This document shows positions 30,904-44,000 of a stretch of DNA of 64,000 nt, piece after piece. Every line of letters begins with the position of its first letter. Position 1 is the first letter of the stretch. The DNA comes from Daphnia pulex (Eukaryota > Arthropoda > Branchiopoda > Diplostraca > Daphniidae). Under the pieces are notes generated by a model, which saw nothing but the letters and a program-made list of their open reading frames with translations, ran no database searches and was not told the DNA's origin. The DNA lies in the NCBI RefSeq assembly GCF_021134715.1, contig NC_060026.1:2976001-3040000 (forward strand). Reading direction: 5' to 3'. The position numbers and the translations under genes are program-made.

Positions 30904-31259
30904 TGTAATGACTTGTGTGAAGACCTGGCCTACTGCTTGTAGTATAGAGCAATCTACTACGCAGTATCCCAAGGTCAATCTACTACGCCGTACCTCAAGG
31001 TCGCTGTACTACGCAGTACCTTGATGGCTTTCTCTATTGCACCATCTCACCTGTTGCCTATGCAACTACATCCGGGATTGCGCCACACTCTGCAGTGATG
31101 GTGCAATCCCAACAACCTTGACAACCGCTTATAAAAGCCCGACGCTCTGTTCATCCAGCAGAGTCGTACCCGGCATTGTATTCCAACACATCTGTTAATA
31201 AACTGCATTGCAAGAATCTCCTCGTTGTTTTGTTACTTAGACTATTGTGAATCATCACA
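30904..31259 (+). repeat. 3' LTR of the non-autonomous element
   Basis: 356 bp, no difference seen from 28305-28660. Preceded by the purine tract at 30890-30903 and followed by the CTAC duplication. Confidence 0.9.
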
Positions 31260-31276
31260 CTACCTACAAACCAAAC

Positions 31277-31292
31277 GGCCCTTTTCAGGGCC
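31277..31292 (+). terminator. Orphaned H2B 3' stem-loop (right arm)
   Basis: GGCCCTTTTCAGGGCC in the H2B orientation, 17 bp beyond the 3' LTR and 2995 bp from the H2B stop. It could only be used by a read-through transcript, or by element transcripts passing out of the 3' LTR. Confidence 0.9.
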
Positions 31293-32068
31293 ACCAAACG
31301 TTTAAAGAAATGAAAACAATTAACTGCTTTTGGCATTTATTGTCCAATCGAGTTCTAAACTCAACCCAATTTGTATGACGAAACGTTATGAAATGCTTAG
31401 TATCTAGAGCTTTTCGTATACCTTTCACCAGTGTAATATTCTACACAGTGTCTACACGCTCTTTTGTTGCATTTCAAGTTTGGCAGATTCGGCACAATGC
31501 GTTGAATAGAGAGAAAAATGGATCACGAAATTGGTCTACCCGTAACGATAGCGTAACTTTTACATACTAAGCAAATCGAAATTTGTTGTTAAATACGGAT
31601 TCAGTTTTTAATTCATTTAAAAGTAGATGTTGAAAGAAAGATTTGAAAATCAACATTTCTAAATAGTTTTGATCTATGCCACAGCGTTTTCATTTCATTC
31701 AAATGGTGTTTCAGATGAAGATCGACCGATTGAGACGAAACAATTTTTCAGTAGCTAAGAACAACTCCAGAAATTGACGAAAATATAAGTAGGAAACATT
31801 TAAAAATTGCACTCCGTAAAATCTGAGAAAACATCTGGATATTTTCCGATTCATGTTATTTGGCTGAAAACAGTGAAATATCTATCATACGAACATACAG
31901 TAATATCTAGAAAAATATTTTTTATGATGCACGAACACATATTTAAAAGATAGTACGTACTTCTCCAAAGCCTGTATAAAATCGGATTGTTTTTGTTATT
32001 CTTGTTAATAAAAGTCGACAAGAATATGGTTAAAGTGGTTAAGAAATCTTTTTCTTTAAGTAAATGGT
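31293..32068. other. Spacer between H2B and H4 3' ends, right arm
   Basis: Mirror of 3714-4489. Nothing recognised. Confidence 0.6.
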
Positions 32069-32084
32069 GGCCCTGAAAAGGGCC
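32069..32084 (-). terminator. Histone 3' stem-loop of H4 (right arm)
   Basis: GGCCCTTTTCAGGGCC on the minus strand, 43 bp past the H4 stop. Confidence 0.92.
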
Positions 32085-32127
32085 GATTGGATTGAGTCGG
32101 AGTTTAAATAATAAATCAGAATCAAAT

Positions 32128-33148
<1,021 letters not shown>

Positions 33149-33181
33149 GCGACTTTTAAAATCCCTTTTGACTTACCAATC

Positions 33182-33197
33182 GGCCCTTTTCAGGGCC
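33182..33197 (+). terminator. Histone 3' stem-loop of H3 (right arm)
   Basis: GGCCCTTTTCAGGGCC, 33 bp past the H3 stop, followed by ACCA and AAAGAAGAAGA. Confidence 0.92.
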
Positions 33198-34455
33198 ACC
33201 ATTTACTAAAGAAGAAGATTACCAATCAACCATTGTTTTCATTACTATATTCTTGTAAATCTTTCTTACCGTCACACATTGATGTGAATGGCCTAAAATA
33301 AAGAATACTCTACTCATCACTAACCACGGTTTCTTTCTAAATGCCAGAATTTCACAAGCATAACCTTTTCGATGGTTTCAATGTGCAATGGAAAACTTCT
33401 AAATTTTGGTAAACAAGGAAAGATATTGAATCATGCCCTATTTTAGAACTGCACCCAAATAAGTAAAGCCCAAACCATGTAAACAGATTAGACTACAAAT
33501 TAGTATCATGGGAAACTGAAAACTTTGAACCAACCTGGTTTGCAAACAAAATCAGGCAGTCGGTTTATCCTTGCGGTCCTCAGCACTTATCTTTCAATCC
33601 TAACACTTCATTTAAATTCACAACCACATTCCAAATCCCTAATTATTTGTTTTAATAATCAATAATCCTCCCCCCCCCAAAAAAAAAAATGAGAAACAAG
33701 AACATAGACAACAATCAAAATCTATATATGCAGACGACCTAGTAAACAAAACAAGCCACCTGTTGGCCAACAGTTGGAAAATCTTCTTTCTAGACGGTGC
33801 GACCAGCGACCTCCCAAAACTTAATATGTAGAAGCGGAACGGAATTCTCTTCCCGCTTTAACACAAATGGAAAACAAATTATGTAAGAGAGATTTAACCT
33901 TTACAACAAATTGTTTCATTTAGTACTTGATCTGAGAGTAAATGATTCAGTTCTGATTTCTCTGAGGTCAGCGGTCTGAAAAGACTCTACTTCTCAATGG
34001 ATTCCGAACTCCCGTCTTCGGACGGCACATTTATTGATTCAAAAATTTCCATTACTCTTTATTGAAGCCCCGGAAGGTGATTTACTGTGTTATGTGTGAT
34101 GTGAATGTGATAACTACTAAAAAAGTGAATATGAAAATGAAAACGCCGCTCTAACCCATATCGTGATCACTTCAAATAAAACAACAGAGTAAGTCAGTAG
34201 TTCTGTGGTTCTGGTAAATTGGTAATAATAGCATTTGAAAAATAGAAAAAAAATTGAAGATTGAATCTGCGTAGAATTGTAATGGAAAGTTTGGCAACGA
34301 GATTACGAGATTGACCGATTACCACAGCAGACGAAAACGACAACAAGTTAGTTGACACGTGAGTTAGAGCATGTGATGTTGATGTTCAAAATTTCAAACT
34401 TTATTTGAATTAATCACCGTTGCTTACTAGAAAAGTAAAAATCACCTTTTGTAAG
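33198..34455. other. Spacer between H3 and POP1, right arm
   Basis: Mirror of 1327-2583. A C-then-A homopolymer run sits near 33668-33691. Nothing else recognised. Confidence 0.6.
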
Positions 34456-35475
34456 ATGACTGACGAAAGAAACAAAATGACGCAAAATGTTCCTTCTGAT
34501 TTATCAGTCGTTCGATTTTCTTCTGTTAGAGCCCAGGAAATTGTTGCTCTCACAAAAATGATAGGTGAGTTTCCCCCCTCCCCAAAAAAAGAGTTGTCCT
34601 ATCAACATTTGCTAACATGTTGTTTGCCTTAAGAAAATCCACAATGCACCAAATTACTTTTTCAAAAACTGCCATGTCATATGCGAAGAAGAGCAATGAG
34701 CCATAACCCAAACAGAATGCCAAGAACCTTAAGGGAAGCCCACAAGGCCCAAGTAAGTCTGCTTATAAAAGTATAGCTCCACACTGAATAAACTCTATAT
34801 TTATGTGGATTTAGATGGCAAAGAGTGGTCCAGCAACCCAGCCTAAGAGGCCTAGAAGGAAATATAGACGCAGACCAAGCAGATTGCTGGAAGAGTATAA
34901 AAAGCGATCTAGTAAAGTCTCTTGGCTAGAAACACACCTGTGGCATGCCAAAAGGTTTGTTTCCATTTGTAGGTTATGTTAAGGACATGTTACTACTTTT
35001 TACCATTTAGGTTTCACATGGTAATCAAGTGGGGACATCGTCTTCCTGAAAGATCTTGCGCTCGCAGTCACAGATTCTGCTACCGTTCAGTAGCTCAACA
35101 TTGCCTGCTAATGGTATCAATTCAAAATATTAATGATTTACGTAATTATTAATTGCCTCTTTTTGTTCAAAGGACATATCGTACTTGTGTTGCGTTGAAA
35201 TTCAAGGTCCACAGGATGAGATCGTTCGAGGCCTTATCTCTCTCTGTGATCCTAAAACTGGCCCAACGTTTGGTGCGTCTACTTTCCTTAATGGCACTCG
35301 TGAAGGAAGAGTGATCATTTTCAAGCGAAATCAGTTTTCGAGCGGCCCCATCGGCTTGGTTACGTTTTTGTGGTGCAATACAGGGAATCCGGATATGCGA
35401 ACCTTTCTCAACTTTGACTGTCGATTGAAATTGCTCGTTACCCTTTATTGCTACTTGTTCGTCGATTCCAGATAG
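34456..35475 (+). pseudogene. POP1: Truncated POP1 copy cut at the palindrome edge
   Basis: Exons 34456-34564, 34634-34752, 34815-34954, 35011-35113 and 35173 onward match the left POP1 one for one and stay in frame (MTDERNKMTQ..., LETHLWHAKRF, DISYLCCVEIQGP). At 35404, in the middle of exon 5 after NTGNPDMRT, homology to the left copy stops. The frame then runs through 23 unrelated codons (FLNFDCRLKLLV...) to a stop at 35473-35475. The product would be 257 residues, against about 1000 in the family, and lacks most conserved regions. The promoter is kept, so it may still be transcribed. Confidence 0.9.
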
Positions 35476-35842
35476 CATGACGCATCATCTTACCTGATCA
35501 CTCATCACCTCACCTTTCTGCTTGGTCACCTCGTCACATGATATCAAATATTAGGTTGCGTCTAAAGCGAAAGCGGTTTGTTAACTTAATAAAATGTTTA
35601 GTTTGGTCGATTGTCATGTGTATAATGAAAAATAAGTAAAATGCTCGAATACATACAAAGGATAAAGTAAATTAAGATAAAGTAAAATTTAACAAAATGT
35701 TTGATCATCCAGTCATCTCACACATCAAAATTAATAAAACACAAAAAAATAATAAGAAAAAATCAAAAGTTTAAAGGTAAGTGAGCGCATATGCACATTA
35801 ATTAACAGGAGTCAACGCGATTCCAACAACCTTGTGAAAATA
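35404..35842. other. Sequence between the palindrome edge and the BicC-like gene
   Basis: Just beyond the edge, the minus strand has an ATG at 35478 followed by 25 sensible codons (MLSGIDEQVAIKGNEQFQST...) ending at the breakpoint. This might be the stump of a gene cut by the rearrangement. The rest is AT-rich with no gene. Confidence 0.35.
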
Positions 35843-37821
35843 TCAACGGCGTAATTCTAGTAATAAAAAATATAACAGTCTCAATCGATTTACCAAAAGA
35901 GGATCACCATAACTAACAGGAACGATTTTACCTTGAACAGCATTCAGCATCATTTTTCTCGCATCGAACGAACGGATTCCTATGCTGATGAAATCCTCGT
36001 CTTTCAAAGTGGTAAACATCGCCAGATCGATTTCGTTTTGAATAAATAGATCTGAGAAAATCCAACAGAATTATACACACGCCGAGCCATGCGAACTGAA
36101 ACAAATTATTATCGTTTACCTGAATAATGGGACAAACCAATTGCCTCCAAAAACTGTGATAAATGACGCGACGAATTTTGGTCGAATCGAGAGGCTGCCA
36201 GTGATGCTGGTATGGAGGATTCGTTTGCGAAACCTGTTACACAAAGTTCGAATTCATTATGCAACTATAATCAATTAAAAGAGGAAATGGCTTACGGGGT
36301 GAAGAATTTGTAGTGCTAGAATCCGGGCTGGAAGTGTCGACAGATCGTGGAACATTCATCGCGATCGTACTCGATTGCTGAGGAACATTGCCGTTATTTG
36401 AGGAAGACATTAAACTTGACAGCTTTTGTGAGGCTTGAACTACAAAGTAGACGAATTTAAATTTTTAGCACAATTCCAGCCAAAAACATTGGAGATGAAA
36501 AAATATTTACGGAAAGAACTGTGCTGGGTAATTTCCGCAAGAGCCAACCAAGTAGGAGATAAACTTGGGATGACAGCGGTCACATTGTTGGGTAACTCCA
36601 GACAACACTTGAGCAGAACAAACAAATTTCCTGCAATTCAAATACAAAATGAAATATTTGTGAAGGTGAAAGATGTTGTCATACATATCATACGTGTGTT
36701 CCATTCATACGAGGTGAGTCTTATGGTCAGAATATCTGAAGTGGAGTGTTCCAGGTGAAACATTACGTCAACATTTTGCGCTCTACCTAAAAGATGGCGG
36801 TTGAAGCGATCTGAAGGAACTTGAACCATTAACTGCATCGGCAACAGTCCCTATGAAACGTGAGACGAACATTTTATTTGGGGTAAATGGCAAGATCAAG
36901 AAGCAGATCAATTACTTACATTTAGCATAGAACTGGCCATGTAAACTTGATCCATAGATCCACGAATCCAAACGCAATATTTTTTCGGTAGTTCCTTTAG
37001 GACAGAAACATCCGGACAACGAATTCCGGCACCTGTGGCTGTGATGATTTTGTCAATGTGGTCCCGAGCAATCCATACGTGATCGAACGATGTTTCCACT
37101 TTCATCACCACCGAATCCTGCATACAGAGAACAATACATAGATTTTAACGTACGTGAAGGTTTGAGTGAATCAAGTTTCTTACCACAGGCGTATGAGTTA
37201 CACGTCCAAAATACGTGACAGCGTCTTTGAGAAGTTGAAGATGATCTTGTTGCCCACGGATGTTGACCTGGCAACTAACGCCATCAATCTTCGGATAGAA
37301 ACGCATCAAGACACCAAATGTCTTGGAAAAATAATCACTTAGTGAAGATTCGCCGATGGAATTTACTCGTTCAATGTTGCAATCGACGATAAACTCTACC
37401 GGGATATCCGCCTTTTGGACGAGAAAACAAAAAACAATTATGTAAAGAATAGACACAAAGAAACTAGAACTAACGAACGATAATGGCTTACCCGAATACG
37501 TTGACGAGCATTTTCGAGATTAGCAATTGGACCACGAACGACGACGCTGTTCCTTTTGAATTCACCGGCAATGCGATTGCAATCAGGGAAATGTATGCGC
37601 GTTCCGGTGTCCTCCATCACACGGTTGATATTCTTCCCAGCTCTGCCAATCAGGTGCGAATGGAATATGTAGCTCACTTCCATGGACAATGTGGCCGATG
37701 GAATCTAAATCAAGGGAAAATGCAATTAAACACTGATATGAATCCATCAATTTAAAACTAATGAATGATTTACCTGAGATTGGAGAGAAAAAGCTGAGAA
37801 AGACTTTCTGAGAGGCTGCAT
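35843..37821 (-). CDS. Bicaudal-C-like RNA-binding protein, short form (KH domains + SAM)
   Basis: Ten exons join in frame to 451 residues: 37774-37821, 37492-37704, 37184-37411, 36920-37117, 36694-36850, 36511-36630, 36296-36439, 36120-36233, 35932-36051 and 35843-35856. The first KH domain (HSHLIGRAGKNINRVMEDTG, then IHFPDCNR) matches the second KH of Bicaudal-C. Two KH-like regions follow. In the later one (MKVETSFDHVWIARDHIDKI) the GxxG RNA-gripping loop is replaced by ARDH. The C-terminal SAM domain (LSQFLEAIGLSHYS, then DLFIQNEIDLAMFTTLKDED, then ISIGIRSFDARKMML) matches BicC, which represses bound mRNAs and polymerises through SAM. It lacks BicC's N-terminal KH and long middle, so it is a shortened paralogue, or the 5' part is missed. 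Confidence 0.82.
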
Positions 37822-37959
37822 GGTGTTACTCCTGTGAAAGAACAAATGCGAATGATGGTCAACTTAGAAGGCAGCTCAGTATTGATAGGTGAGGACTTCT
37901 AGTCATACAATTTTATATGGGGTGGGTCTTTTTAGGCTCACTCCTTTCACATACTCCAA

Positions 37960-38220
37960 AGACATCAACCTTTTCCCGAAAAATTGAGGGGGAGACTGTA
38001 GGATGTCACCGAGTAGTGTATGATCTAACAATCCCCTGTAGACACCTTACGACCTTGTGGTCTTCTTCACTACTGTGAACAGTTTCATTCGAGTCATCAA
38101 AGTCAAAGGGCACTGAAAATGAAAAGTTAGTTAATTGAAGGTTGAAATTTTGCACATTGGTGTTTGATTTGTATGTTACATTTAAAATGTTTTTACCTAA
38201 TTTCACTGGACTGAATAGCA
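37960..38220 (+). repeat. Possible Copia-type LTR remnant
   Basis: AAAAATTGAGGGGGAGAC resembles the purine tract that precedes the 3' LTR in Copia elements and is followed at once by TGTAGGATGTCACC, a plausible LTR start. No matching second LTR or coding remnant seen. Fossil, weakly supported. Confidence 0.25.
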
Positions 38221-41039
38221 AAAATTTGTTCCAGAACCTTTTTCTTTTTCTATTTGGGTTCTTTGTGGAAAAATTTGATTAACAGTTGATGGGATGGATT
38301 TCTGGGTGTTAATTTGGATAGCAGAACGGTTTGGTTTTGTTTTTTCGTATTTTTTTAAGTCATTACAACTCACTTGAAAAGAAAGTAAAATCACATTTGT
38401 TACATCAATTGAAACTATTACAAGATAATACAATATTCAAGACAATTAATAAGAGTAATGTACATTACCTTCCGAAAAAACGAAAACTCAGTTCTCATCT
38501 AGACAAACAAAATTTTGTTGCTAAATGCCATAATGCCAGTGCCAAATTGAAGATTACCCAACAAAATTGAAACCTTTAAACTTCGTCTGCTGCAAAAATG
38601 TAGAGGCAAAACGAAACAGCATTTTGCCATTTTCATTTCAAATAAAATATTATTTAATCAATAGTCAGTACGTAGTTAAAATATAATTAAGAAATTATAA
38701 AAATAGTTATATGATAAAACGTTACCAACTTATGTCTCCTATTTTCTCAAAATTTGAAAGACACGTCCGCGTTGGATGCTGATCACTTGAACCAGACTTG
38801 AACGGTCGGATGCAAATTTGAAATTTCCTTTTCTCGATTGTCACTTTTAAGTATTTTGGTTAAATTACGTAATTAATAAAATGCTGGATGGCTCATTGAA
38901 CGCACTGCCCTTTCTCATATTTGCTGATAATTGCATAGTACCAGATTTTATATTTTTAATAATTTTGTTTTCAAACTCGTTCAAATCAACTCGTACAGAG
39001 TTTAAAAAGAGACTTATTCACGCTCTTTTTACATACACACCTAACATTGTTTTATAAAATGTACGAAATATATGCATCGGAGAAATTAACCCTCAACTCG
39101 GACGAATCTTCCAGACTAAATTGAAAACAATGGCCGTAGTTAAAGAATCGAGATCGGGGTCTCTCCTTATTACCGGAATTAGCGGTCTGAAAAAAAGGAT
39201 GAACCTAAAAGTAATGGGTATCGTCGATCGTGACTAATAGATTGGCCTTGACAGATGTAATTCACTGGCAACAGAAACGACCACTTTTACACCTGTTCAA
39301 GTCAAAGTCCTATAGTCAGCAGTAATCTCGTAATCTTAACTATAATATGCTGTTTATTCTTTTACAAGTGTTTCACTGCGTTAACTTTTTATTGGACAAA
39401 AAAATCGACAGTAATAAAAACCAGTCTAGTGGAATGCCCGAATGAACTTTACCTGGCTTACGGTAAATTTCATCCTTTACACGACATATCTACTATTCAC
39501 ACTTTCTTAGTTTCTAGGTTAATTGGGGAAAATCATGGCGGAAATTCGCAATGGCCATTAGCTTTTTAATGAACGAAAAATCGCGTTATATGTATAACGT
39601 TTCAAAAAACTTTATTTACATGAAATGTATTTATTCCAACAACCACAAAAGGAAAACAACAAATAGCACTTGGATAATTGATTTCTCATTTTCTTTAATC
39701 TCCACAGAATATTACTTTGTTTTCCATCGATTACACACAAGCACATTACACAACAAAATGAAACCGGCATAAAGTGTTTTTCACTTCCTATCCAAATATC
39801 CCTGCACACTTTTGCCGTGTCGTCAACAAATAATTTCAAATTTTTAATTTCTCGTCTGCATTCAAACATTTATGAATTTATATTCACGAAAGAATATGGG
39901 GGAGGGGAGGGGCAATTTTTTTGAACTGAAAAATTGAACTTGGGAGGGATCTCTCTTAATTGGGGATACAATTATTTCAAACATGAGCGAAAATGATGGT
40001 GGGGCACTATAACTCTGAAGCCATTGTGAAGTCGGGTGGTGGCAATAATCTTCCAGCTCTAAAAAAATTACAATTTATTATTGCCATCGGGGAACCAAAA
40101 CAAAAAAAAAAAACATTTGCGCACAAAAATATTACGTTTCTGGGAGGGGGAAATTCCAAACAAGATAATTGCGAGTCCACAAAACAAAAAACATTTCTTA
40201 ATTCATCTCTCAAATTACTACTACTTTCGCTGCTTTGAGAGTTTCGAATCATTGGATATAGTTAATTAATAATATCACCTCGAAATACAAATGGGGGTGA
40301 GTGAGTTAAGAGGGGGTGAGGGGAATGAACAAATTTGTTTGTTTAATGAAAAGAAAAATATCTAAACAGCATTCGATTTTTCTTTTGGAAGTCGATGATA
40401 TCGTTCACATCACAGGAGAGTGGGAAAAATTGTTTGTGAAAATTAAAAAAAAAAATTAATTGTCATTTGTTGTCTTTTTCTCTAAATCCCATTAACAAGA
40501 GGGTGTTGGTGGTGGGTGGGTTTTACAATTTAAATCGAGACAAAATTTCAGCGTGAGTTCAATCTTTTTTCAACGAGTCTGAGCAGAGCATTTGAGGATA
40601 CAGGGTAGAGTTTTTCACAAATAATTATTTTCATATATAATCGACACGCGCAAAAGAAATTAATTATAATTCAAATTTTTTTTTTGTAATTTTTGTTTTT
40701 CTCGTTAATTTTTTAAACGATTGGATGAAACGAAAGTGGTTCCAAAGAAAACCTACTAACGCCACTGGCACGTCGTTGGTCAAATGTTTAACTCAGTTAA
40801 ATTCCCCCAAATTCTTTTTTCTCAAATTGGATAATTATGAGGAAAGACGCCACCAAACTAATTTGGATCCTTCTCCCAAAATAACCTTTTGGAATATCAT
40901 CAATGGTAAATAAATGTCAGTCCTGTGTTTTGTTGCTTGCTGGCCATCTTGGAGTTGTTTTAAGGCACTGTGATTGCACACACACTAAACAACTACGTCC
41001 TATACTTTTTTAATTTTTTAGTTTTTAAACTCGATGTAA
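38221..41039. other. AT-rich spacer and probable 3' UTR of aop
   Basis: No coding exon recognised over 2.8 kb. The part nearest 41039 is probably the long 3' UTR of the ETS gene, which is transcribed leftward. G-rich runs occur near 39898-39915 and 40290-40320. Confidence 0.5.
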
Positions 41040-44000
41040 TCACGAGGCCATGTTTTCCGTCTTGATGGACGTCAGGTAGGGATTGGTACCGTTGATTCCG
41101 CGTCGCTCCATGCTCAAATCGGTCGGCATGTCGCAGTCGTTGTCTTCCGGATCCTGTTCGTTGTTGTTGTTGTTGGCGAATCGCCGAGGTTCGGCGTCAA
41201 AGTCTTGATCGGGAGCGTTACAGCTGCTAGACGGCGAGTAGCGCTCCAAAGAAGCGTCCGTACTGTCGGCCATTTTACCGCTAGACGCCGTCGATGAACC
41301 GGAAGAACCCGACGCCGTTGTTGTTGTTGCTGTCGTCGTCGTAGCGGCCGCAGCCGCCGCCGCAGCCATTTGGTGGCGTAGCAAAGAAATGTTTTTGATG
41401 CTTTTGAGCTCAATTGGATTCCGGAGAAATCTAAAAGAGAAAATGTTTTGGTTAAATAAATTCCGCTGGATGATGAGGATAAATGGGAAAGGCTTACTGG
41501 TAGCAATGACGTTCTCCCTGGACTTTGCGTAAAATATTGACGCGGTAATAATAGCGCAAAGCGCGAGACATCTTGTCATAATTCATGGACGGGTGATTCT
41601 TTTGAATGCCCCAAAGACGGGCCAGTCCGGCCGGGTCGGTTATCTTAAAAACACCCGTTTCTCGATTTTTCCAAGCGATATAGTGCGAATAGCGCTGCGA
41701 TGGATCATTGAGCAGCTGCTGAAGAAAGTCCCAAAGTAGGCGACCATTTGATCCCGAATCCAGTCCATCTCCTCCGCCTCCTCCTCCATTCCGGTCAGGC
41801 GTCGTGGCCAGCGGGTCTTTATCCATGTTTTTAGACGAGGCCGCAGAGCTAAACGTCGTGGCAAGTGGTGACATGGGCGGAGGCACCAAATGGATCGGAG
41901 TCGATGGGGCCGGCGATCGAGCCGGGCTATTGTCTTGAACGCTGTCGTTTTCTTCCGAATCCGACTGGCTTCCGGAGTTGGATCCAGCCTGATTGCTGTG
42001 GTGGTGGTGGGCGTTGTTGGCGGCAGCCGCTTGAGCTTGATTGTGCGCCTGGGCAAGAGCCTGCGTGTAAAAATTGATGTGGGCCTGAGCGGCCATGGCG
42101 GCAGCGGCGGCCGCAGCAGCTGCAGATTGTTCCGCGTGAGACGGGCTGCCTCCCTGGCTGTTGCCGCTTCCGTCCGAGACCGAAGGTGCCGGACTGAGCG
42201 TCACAGAGTTGGTCTGTTGAATCAAATGGCCCAGGCTATGGAAATCGGCAGAAGAAAACAGCTGATTGGCCGAAGGCCATCCAGACGCCGACGTGGGAGT
42301 CCGCGCTGAATTGGGAGGCGAAAGCAGATGACTGCCACCGCCATTATTACCGCCGGAATTCGAGCCGGAAGACGAGGAATTCTGTTGTTGTTGCTGTTGT
42401 TGCTGCTGTTGTTGGTGAGCGGCAGCGGCGGCCAGGGCGTGAGAAAGCAAATGCTGCTGATGGGCCGTGTGAGGATGAGGAGTCAAAGGGCTGCTGGGCA
42501 CTCGGCCAGTGTAAGGAGCATCACGCAAAAGTAATTGCAACGCATTGTGGACCACGTCTCCAGATCCGGGCGCTCTCTCGGCAATGTCGGATTTGTTAAG
42601 CAAACACAATGCTTTGCCTGTATAAAATATAAAAGTTTAGTTTCACATTTTGACCGCTAGATGGCGTCCAATGTCTATTTCGTCTTTTCTTTGGAAATCC
42701 CCACTTGTTTTTCTTTTTTTTTTAAATTGATATAACCAAACTGGTGGGCTCATTATTCAAATAAAAACAAACAAAAACCAAAAGAAAAATAAGGTTTTCC
42801 ACGTACCATTCATCTGGAATTTGTCGAGATCGAGACCAGGAAGGTCAAATTCGCGCTCGCACCAGCGCAGGAACGTGACGACATCCTCGCGGGCCCATGT
42901 ACGGGGATCTGGACCTTTTAAATTGAAACAAAAATTTATAGAAATTTCCATGGAAGAGAGCTAGACTGTATAAAATAGTTACCTAGGGCACCTGGCAGGT
43001 GAGGTTTGACGTCAAGATGAGGTGAAGAAGGTTGTTGTTGGTGGTGGTGATGTCCAGCCGAGGACGACGAGCCACTGCCTGGACCACCTGAGGCGGGTGA
43101 CGACGAAGTTAGAGCTGAAAATTGGGTCGGATAGCGCCAAAGAATATCCGGGCTGAACGGCAACGTCAGGTGCGGAAGAGGAAGCCGGTCTGCCATGCTG
43201 ACTGCCAGGCCGGAAGGAGAGAGCGGAACGGTTTGGCCGCCACCGTATCCAGACAAAGGCTGTAATATATTGAAGAAAAGTAGAAATAAATAAATAAAAT
43301 AAAGACAAAAATGTATAAGAAAAAATTACCGGAAGGGACTTGAGAGGCGGTGGTTTGACGGGCACTTTCATAGGAGAGCCAGTGCTTGTACTGCCGTTGG
43401 TATTATTACTGCTGTTGCTGCTATTGTGATGATGATGATGATTGCCGTGTGAGGCTGTTCCAGCCGGAGGCGGAGCTAAGATGAAAGGCTGGTGGTGCAC
43501 GGAAGAAGGAGAAGCGGAGGTCGGTGTCCAAAGAGATGACCCGTTGCTACCGTTCTGGTTTTTTGAAAAATAAAAATGCGTCAAAATGGCGCCAGACATA
43601 CGGAGAGAAATCTCATCATCAAAAATGGGATGACACTTGTCAGCGCGCGAGCACATGAAATCATTTTCTTCCTATTTCGGATTGAACCGGTTTCATCCGC
43701 CGGAGCACACACACACATTATAATTGATAAAAAGAAATACAACATTCTTTTCGTCGGTTCGTTGCATTTCTCCTCCCAAAAATCTCTTTTAATAATAATT
43801 CTGGCGAGTGGCCACGACTCCTTATAAGAACATTATTGTGGGTGGGGTTAGGTGGTAGTAGGGTGGTCTTAATGAACCTGCTCTAGACACACAAAACAAG
43901 TTGTGTGTGTGTTTTGATTTGTTTCAATGTTAAATTGAGTTTAACCGGAACTATCGTCTGTGTACCTTGAAATTTAGATTTTTTTTAAACTAAAACTTTG

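Larger units (their letters stand above)
28305..31259 (+). mobile_element. Non-autonomous LTR element carrying its own 257-codon gene
   Basis: A 2955 bp element with direct LTRs of 356 bp (28305-28660 and 30904-31259) that look identical and have TG...CA ends. A 4 bp target duplication CTAC flanks it (28301-28304 and 31260-31263), shown by comparison with the uninterrupted left arm at 4510-4530. A primer-site-like TTGGTGAACGTGCCAGG follows the 5' LTR and a purine tract GGAAGGGGGAGGAG precedes the 3' LTR. No gag- or pol-like coding is visible. The 4 bp duplication suggests a Gypsy-type integrase acted in trans, which is tentative. The insertion is young and found only in the right arm. Confidence 0.9.
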
